Origin: Magnetospirillum sp.
GTDB lineage: Bacteria > Pseudomonadota > Alphaproteobacteria > Rhodospirillales > Magnetospirillaceae
Direction of reading: 5' to 3'
DNA length: 10,826 nucleotides
Assembly (NCBI GenBank): GCA_020217035.1
Contig: JAIWOG010000289.1
Coordinates: 1 to 10,826 of the forward strand
The translations under genes and the position numbers were made by a program. The notes beneath the pieces are model-generated. The model was given only the letters and a program-made list of their open reading frames with translations. It was not told the origin of the DNA and made no database searches. Shown here piece after piece: positions 5,805 to 10,826 of the stretch. Within the stretch, counting starts at the first letter, position 1, and each line of letters starts with the position of its first letter.

Positions 5805-7954
5805 AAACCGCACTCCAAGTCGCCGCCGGCGCCGCCGCGTTGGTGGCGGTGGTGATGATCGCCGCCACCAAGTCGGTGGATTTCGAGCGCTACAAGGGCT
5901 ACCTGTCCGAACTGGTGCTGGCGGAAACCGGCCGCACCCTGACTTTCGGCGGGCCGGTGAAGCTGCGTCTGGGATTGGTGCCGTCGCTGATCGCCGAAAA
6001 GGTCACCTTGTCCAACGTCGCCGACGGCTCGCGCCCCCAGATGCTGACCATCGAACGGGTCGAGGCGGAAGTGGCTTTGCCGGCGCTTTTGCGCAAGGAA
6101 ATCCTGATCCAGCGCCTGATCGTCTCCAGCCCCGACATCTTGCTGGAAAAGGGCAACTGGCGGCTGACGGACCAGGGCGACACCGGCAAAGCCGCCACGC
6201 CGACCCGCTTCAACCTGCGGGAACTGAAGATCAAGAACGCCAAGGTGCAATGGGACGATGGCACCGGCATCCGACAGATGGCCTTGCACAAACTGGTGGT
6301 GGTGCCCGAACAGGGGGCGGCCGGGGGCTTGCGGTTGAATTCGGTGGGCGACGCCTTCGGCAAATATTTCGAGGTGGCGGGAAGCCTGGGCAATTTGGGC
6401 GCCGCTTTGGCCGGCAAACCCTTTCCCGTCAGCCTGAAGGGGTCCATGCCCGGCACCATCGTGTCGGTGGAAGGGTCGGTGGCGTCGCTGCCCGATCTCT
6501 CGGGGCTGGACCTGAAGGTGGGCTTGCAGGCCGACGACTTGGCCGAACCCCTAAGACTGGTCAGCGGGCACGGCTTCGGCTCGTTGGGGCCGTTGCGCCT
6601 GTCGGCGCGGTTGAACGACAGCGGCGGCGCCTTGGGGCTTGGCGATCTGGACCTCAGCGCCGGTCGGCGCGACACCCTGTTCGTGACGGCGAAGGGCGTC
6701 CTGCGCGATCTGCGCCGTTTCTCGGGGATCGATGTGGCGGTGCAGGCGGAAAGCGAGGATCTGGGGCGTCTTTCTTCCAGCCTGGGGATGAGCCTGCCCG
6801 CGCTTCGTGCCGTCAAGATGGCGGCGCTGTTGCGGGACGGCAAGGATGGCTGGACGGCGTCCGACCTGAAGGTGCACGCGGGGGGCAGCGATATTGCCGG
6901 CGAGATCGGGCTGAGCCAGGGCAAACGCTGGAACGTTCGGGCCAAGCTGCATTCCACCCATCTGGATTTGGGGGATTTCGCCAGCAAGGCGCCCAGTGGG
7001 CCGGCGGGCGACCGGTTGTTGCCCAACGCCGCCATCCCTGCGCAGATCCTGCGCGACATCGACGCCGACCTCGAGGTGACGGCCGACAAGCTGGTGCTGG
7101 GGGGGGCGACCGTGCAGGCGGCGACCGCCAAGGCGGGGTTGCGGCACGGAATGCTGACCTTGGACCCTGTCGCCGGCGGCATCGCCGGTGGACGTTTCGA
7201 GGGTAAGTTGAGCCTTGATTCCCGCCCTGCCCAGCCGCTCGCCGCGCTGCGTCTGGATGCCGCCGAGGTGGATTTGGGTCGTCTGCTGCGCGAGGCCGGG
7301 TCCGACCTGCTGCACGGCGGGCAAGCTTCGCTGAACCTGGCCTTGCGAGGACGGGGCGCCGACCTGCGGGCCATGGCCGCCAGCGCCAACGGTTCGGCCT
7401 TGCTGCGCCTGGGCAATGGCGAGGTGCGCAACCGCGCCTTCGGCTGGGCCGGGGGCGACGTGTTCAGCCAGGTGTTGGGGATCCTCAATCCGCTGGCGCA
7501 AAGCCGTGACACCACGCAAGTGACCTGCGCGGTGATGCATTTTCGTCTGAAGGACGGCATCGCCGTCACCGATCGCGGCGTCGCCTTGCAAAGCGACGGC
7601 GTCGACGTGGTCGGCTCGGGCACCATCGACCTGCGCGACGAAGGGCTGGACCTGGGGTTCACCCCTCGGGCCAAAGAAGGCTTGGGGCTGTCGGTGGGCA
7701 GCCAATTGGCGGGTTTCACCCGGTTGCGCGGCACCTTGGCGGCGCCGCGATTGTCGGTGGACGAGATCGGCGCCGCCAAGACCGCGTTGTCGGTGGGGGC
7801 GGCGGCGGCCACCGGCGGATTGTCGCTGTTGGGCGAATTGTTGTTGGACAAGGTCACCGCCGACAGCGAGCCCTGCCGCACCGCCCTGGCCATGGGAACG
7901 GCACCGGCGAAAAAGGGCGGCGGCGGATTTTTCGAGGACTTGTTCGGCCGCTGA
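5795..7954 (+). CDS. AsmA family protein
   Basis: AsmA-like proteins are large, membrane-anchored periplasmic proteins of the outer-membrane biogenesis group that includes TamB and YhdP, which are linked to phospholipid transport. This one has 719 residues. An N-terminal membrane anchor (about 5-25) is followed by a typical AsmA start with FERYKGYLSELVLAETGRTL and a long region of repeated beta-strand-like segments. The AsmA C-terminal domain (about 530-690) contains NGEVRNRAFG, VTCAVMHFRLKDG and VGSGTIDL. The tail GGGGFFEDLFGR ends in a short amphipathic segment, often seen in this family. The start at 5795 has GGGGA six bases upstream and overlaps the HAD stop. The protein's individual role cannot be predicted. 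It is the middle gene of the HAD-AsmA-ATP12 unit. Confidence 0.88.
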   Translation: MRMKTALQVAAGAAALVAVVMIAATKSVDFERYKGYLSELVLAETGRTLTFGGPVKLRLGLVPSLIAEKVTLSNVADGSRPQMLTIERVEAEVALPALLRKEILIQRLIVSSPDILLEKGNWRLTDQGDTGKAATPTRFNLRELKIKNAKVQWDDGTGIRQMALHKLVVVPEQGAAGGLRLNSVGDAFGKYFEVAGSLGNLGAALAGKPFPVSLKGSMPGTIVSVEGSVASLPDLSGLDLKVGLQADDLAEPLRLVSGHGFGSLGPLRLSARLNDSGGALGLGDLDLSAGRRDTLFVTAKGVLRDLRRFSGIDVAVQAESEDLGRLSSSLGMSLPALRAVKMAALLRDGKDGWTASDLKVHAGGSDIAGEIGLSQGKRWNVRAKLHSTHLDLGDFASKAPSGPAGDRLLPNAAIPAQILRDIDADLEVTADKLVLGGATVQAATAKAGLRHGMLTLDPVAGGIAGGRFEGKLSLDSRPAQPLAALRLDAAEVDLGRLLREAGSDLLHGGQASLNLALRGRGADLRAMAASANGSALLRLGNGEVRNRAFGWAGGDVFSQVLGILNPLAQSRDTTQVTCAVMHFRLKDGIAVTDRGVALQSDGVDVVGSGTIDLRDEGLDLGFTPRAKEGLGLSVGSQLAGFTRLRGTLAAPRLSVDEIGAAKTALSVGAAAATGGLSLLGELLLDKVTADSEPCRTALAMGTAPAKKGGGGFFEDLFGR

Positions 7955-7998
7955 TTTTGCCGTATTGGGGCGGCCATTCGGCAATAAAGGGCGGGACC

Positions 7999-8706
7999 AT
8001 GCTGGGCAAGACCATGAAGCGTTTCCACAAGCAGGCGGGTGCCGCCGTGGTCGAGGGCGGCTTCGCCGTGCAACTGGACGGCCGCGGCATCAAGAGTCCG
8101 GCCGGGCGCAGGCTGGAAGTGCCCAGCCACAAGCTGGCCCTGGCCATCGCCGCCGAATGGGACGCCCAGGTCGACGAGATCAAGCCCCACACCATGCCGC
8201 TGACCCAGTTGGCCAGCACGGCGTTGGACCGGGTGGGGCCGGAACGCGCCGCCATCATCGAACAATTGCTGGCCTATGCCGGCACCGACCTTCTGTGCTA
8301 TCGCGCCGAATCGCCGTCCGATCTGGTGGACATGCAGACCAAGTCCTGGCAGCCGCTGCTGGACTGGGCCGCCACCCACCTGGATGCCGCCCTGGTCACC
8401 ACCACCGCCCTGATGGCGGTGGACCAGCCGCCCCAGGCCCTGGCGGCGCTGTCGGCCAAGCTGGCTTCCTATGACGTCTGGCGGCTGACCGTGGCCCAGG
8501 CCGCCTGCGCCGCCTCGGGGTCGTTGGTCCTGGCCCTGGCCCTGGTGGAAGGCCGCGTCGACGGCGAGACGTGCTTCGCCGCCTCCAACGTCGACGAAGC
8601 CCACCAGATCGCGCTGTGGGGCGACGACGCCGAAGCCGCCGACCGCCGCGAGCGGCTGCGCCGCGACATCCTGGCGGCGGCGGAAATGCTGGCTTTGCTG
8701 GGGTGA
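7999..8706 (+). CDS. ATP12 family F1-ATPase assembly chaperone
   Basis: ATP12 proteins bind the alpha subunit of F1-ATPase during assembly. They occur in mitochondria and alphaproteobacteria, which supports the class assignment of this DNA. The 235-residue protein contains the expected MKRFHKQAGAAVVEGGFAV start region, an AEWDAQ segment, AYAGTDLLCYRAE, and the C-terminal LALALVEGRVDGE followed by NVDEAHQIALWGDDAEA. The length is close to other bacterial members. The start at 7999 follows AAAGGG with about seven bases spacing; a TTG at 7957 is open in frame but lacks a ribosome site. It lies 44 bp after the AsmA-like gene and is probably cotranscribed with it. It carries no signal peptide and acts in the cytoplasm. 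Confidence 0.9.
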   Translation: MLGKTMKRFHKQAGAAVVEGGFAVQLDGRGIKSPAGRRLEVPSHKLALAIAAEWDAQVDEIKPHTMPLTQLASTALDRVGPERAAIIEQLLAYAGTDLLCYRAESPSDLVDMQTKSWQPLLDWAATHLDAALVTTTALMAVDQPPQALAALSAKLASYDVWRLTVAQAACAASGSLVLALALVEGRVDGETCFAASNVDEAHQIALWGDDAEAADRRERLRRDILAAAEMLALLG

Positions 8707-8941
8707 ACGGCAAGCCCTTTTACTTTCGTGCGCCGATAATATTGTTGCGCCGTGGCGGCTATGGCCAATTCGGCAGTTTTCTGCCGCTTTGCGGTAAATA
8801 AATCGGTATTGGCGGGCCGTATTTTTTTCGTGGTAAGACGCCCCCCCAAATGGTATCTGCACTTCCCTGATCATAAGGGTGTGGGCCGCCAGGACCCCGC
8901 CGAAGCCTTGAAGGCGAAGCCCTTACCTTAGGGGGAATCGG
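8707..8941 (+). promoter_or_regulatory. Leader and promoter region of pccBA
   Basis: This 235-bp gap separates ATP12 from pccB and should hold the pccBA promoter, but no clear -35/-10 pair stands out. It contains a hairpin at 8771-8786 (separate entry), a T7 run (8822-8828), a C7 run (8841-8847), two CGGTA copies 12 bp apart (8792 and 8804), and a six-pair inverted repeat TAAGGG/CCCTTA (8874-8879 with 8920-8925). GGGGGA lies five bases before the pccB ATG and is a strong ribosome site. I looked for the TTTGCAAA half-sites of the alphaproteobacterial regulator PccR and did not see them. Confidence 0.4.
8771..8786 (+). terminator. Small perfect hairpin downstream of ATP12
   Basis: CGGCAG (8771-8776) and CTGCCG (8781-8786) form a perfect six-pair stem with a TTTT loop. 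It lies 65 bp after the ATP12 stop and is followed by CTTTG, so the U tract is poor. It may be a weak terminator of the HAD-AsmA-ATP12 transcript. A protein-binding palindrome in the pccBA promoter region is the alternative. Confidence 0.35.
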
Positions 8942-10474
<1,533 letters not shown>

Positions 10475-10488
10475 TGGGGGGAACGGGT

Positions 10489-10826
10489 ATGTTCACCAAG
10501 ATTCTGATCGCCAATCGCGGCGAAATCGCCTGCCGCGTCATCAAGACCGCCAAGAAGATGGGCATCAAGACGGTGGCGGTGTATTCCGACGCCGACAAGG
10601 ACGCCCTGCACGTCCAGATGGCCGACGAGGCCGTGCATCTGGGCCCGCCGCCTTCCGCCCAGTCCTATCTGCTGGCCGACAAGATCGTCGAAGCCTGCTT
10701 GAAGACCGGCGCCCAGGCGGTGCATCCGGGTTACGGCTTCCTGTCGGAAAAGCGCGAGTTCCAGGAAGCCCTGGCCAAGGCCGGCATCACCTTCATCGGT
10801 CCCGACGCCCACGCCATCTTCGCCAT
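10489..10826 (+). CDS. pccA: Propionyl-CoA carboxylase, alpha (biotin carboxylase) subunit, N-terminal part
   Basis: The alpha subunit carries out ATP-dependent carboxylation of biotin and carries the biotin domain at its C-terminus; with PccB it forms the propionyl-CoA carboxylase complex. Only the first 112 codons are present before the window ends. They show the biotin carboxylase N-terminal domain: [20 protein letters not shown] at residues 2-21, VAVYSDAD (30-37), and [14 protein letters not shown] around residues 83-96. The start at 10489 follows a run of G residues (GGGGGA, about six bases spacing). Sequence alone at this end does not separate PccA from MccA or AccC; the assignment to propionyl-CoA rests on the adjacent pccB. 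Confidence 0.9.
   Translation, partial: MFTKILIANRGEIACRVIKTAKKMGIKTVAVYSDADKDALHVQMADEAVHLGPPPSAQSYLLADKIVEACLKTGAQAVHPGYGFLSEKREFQEALAKAGITFIGPDAHAIFA

Noticed and set aside
5899..8874. A 991-codon open frame on the minus strand opposite asmA-like and ATP12 genes
   Set aside because: It is low-complexity and R/S/P-rich and covers two real genes plus intergenic DNA. The sense frames have good starts, motifs and ribosome sites.
8707..8941. PccR operator upstream of pccB
   Set aside because: The TTTGCAAA half-sites reported for this regulator were not found; CTTTGCGG at 8787-8794 is too poor a match.

Overview
The window looks like chromosomal core sequence from a high-GC alphaproteobacterium, most likely a Magnetospirillum-like member of the Rhodospirillaceae. 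This is inferred from protein character: an ATP12-type F1-ATPase chaperone, a B12-dependent class II ribonucleotide reductase, a pccB-pccA pair and a crcB-rluC-HAD-ATP12 neighbourhood typical of the class. It is not a database match. I see no tRNA, rRNA, CRISPR array, insertion sequence or prophage.

Left part (1-2360, minus strand). The 5' end of nrdJ (class II ribonucleotide reductase) leaves the window at base 1. Its 296-bp upstream region holds a plausible sigma-70 promoter and, behind it, a cluster of five DnaA-box-like elements, all in the same orientation. An acylphosphatase gene and a GH1 beta-glucosidase gene with a Tat signal peptide form a tight pair pointing toward nrdJ.

Middle (2361-4330). 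A strikingly AT-rich divergent promoter region separates acylphosphatase from a very small RlpA-like double-psi beta-barrel protein. Then come crcB (fluoride channel) and rluC (23S rRNA pseudouridine synthase), 12 bp apart. A perfect bidirectional terminator hairpin closes this unit.

Right part (4331-10826). A minus-strand secreted protein of unknown function, built from two similar cysteine-containing halves, converges on rluC. Divergent from it runs a plus-strand unit: HAD phosphatase, AsmA-like envelope protein and ATP12 chaperone. A 235-bp leader follows, then pccB and the start of pccA, the two subunits of propionyl-CoA carboxylase.

The window is mostly housekeeping: nucleotide reduction, rRNA modification, fluoride export, ATP synthase assembly, envelope maintenance and propionyl-CoA assimilation. 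I found no clear new multi-gene system. The observations most worth following are the DnaA-box array at nrdJ, the duplicated cysteine protein, the exported GH1 enzyme and the odd RlpA.
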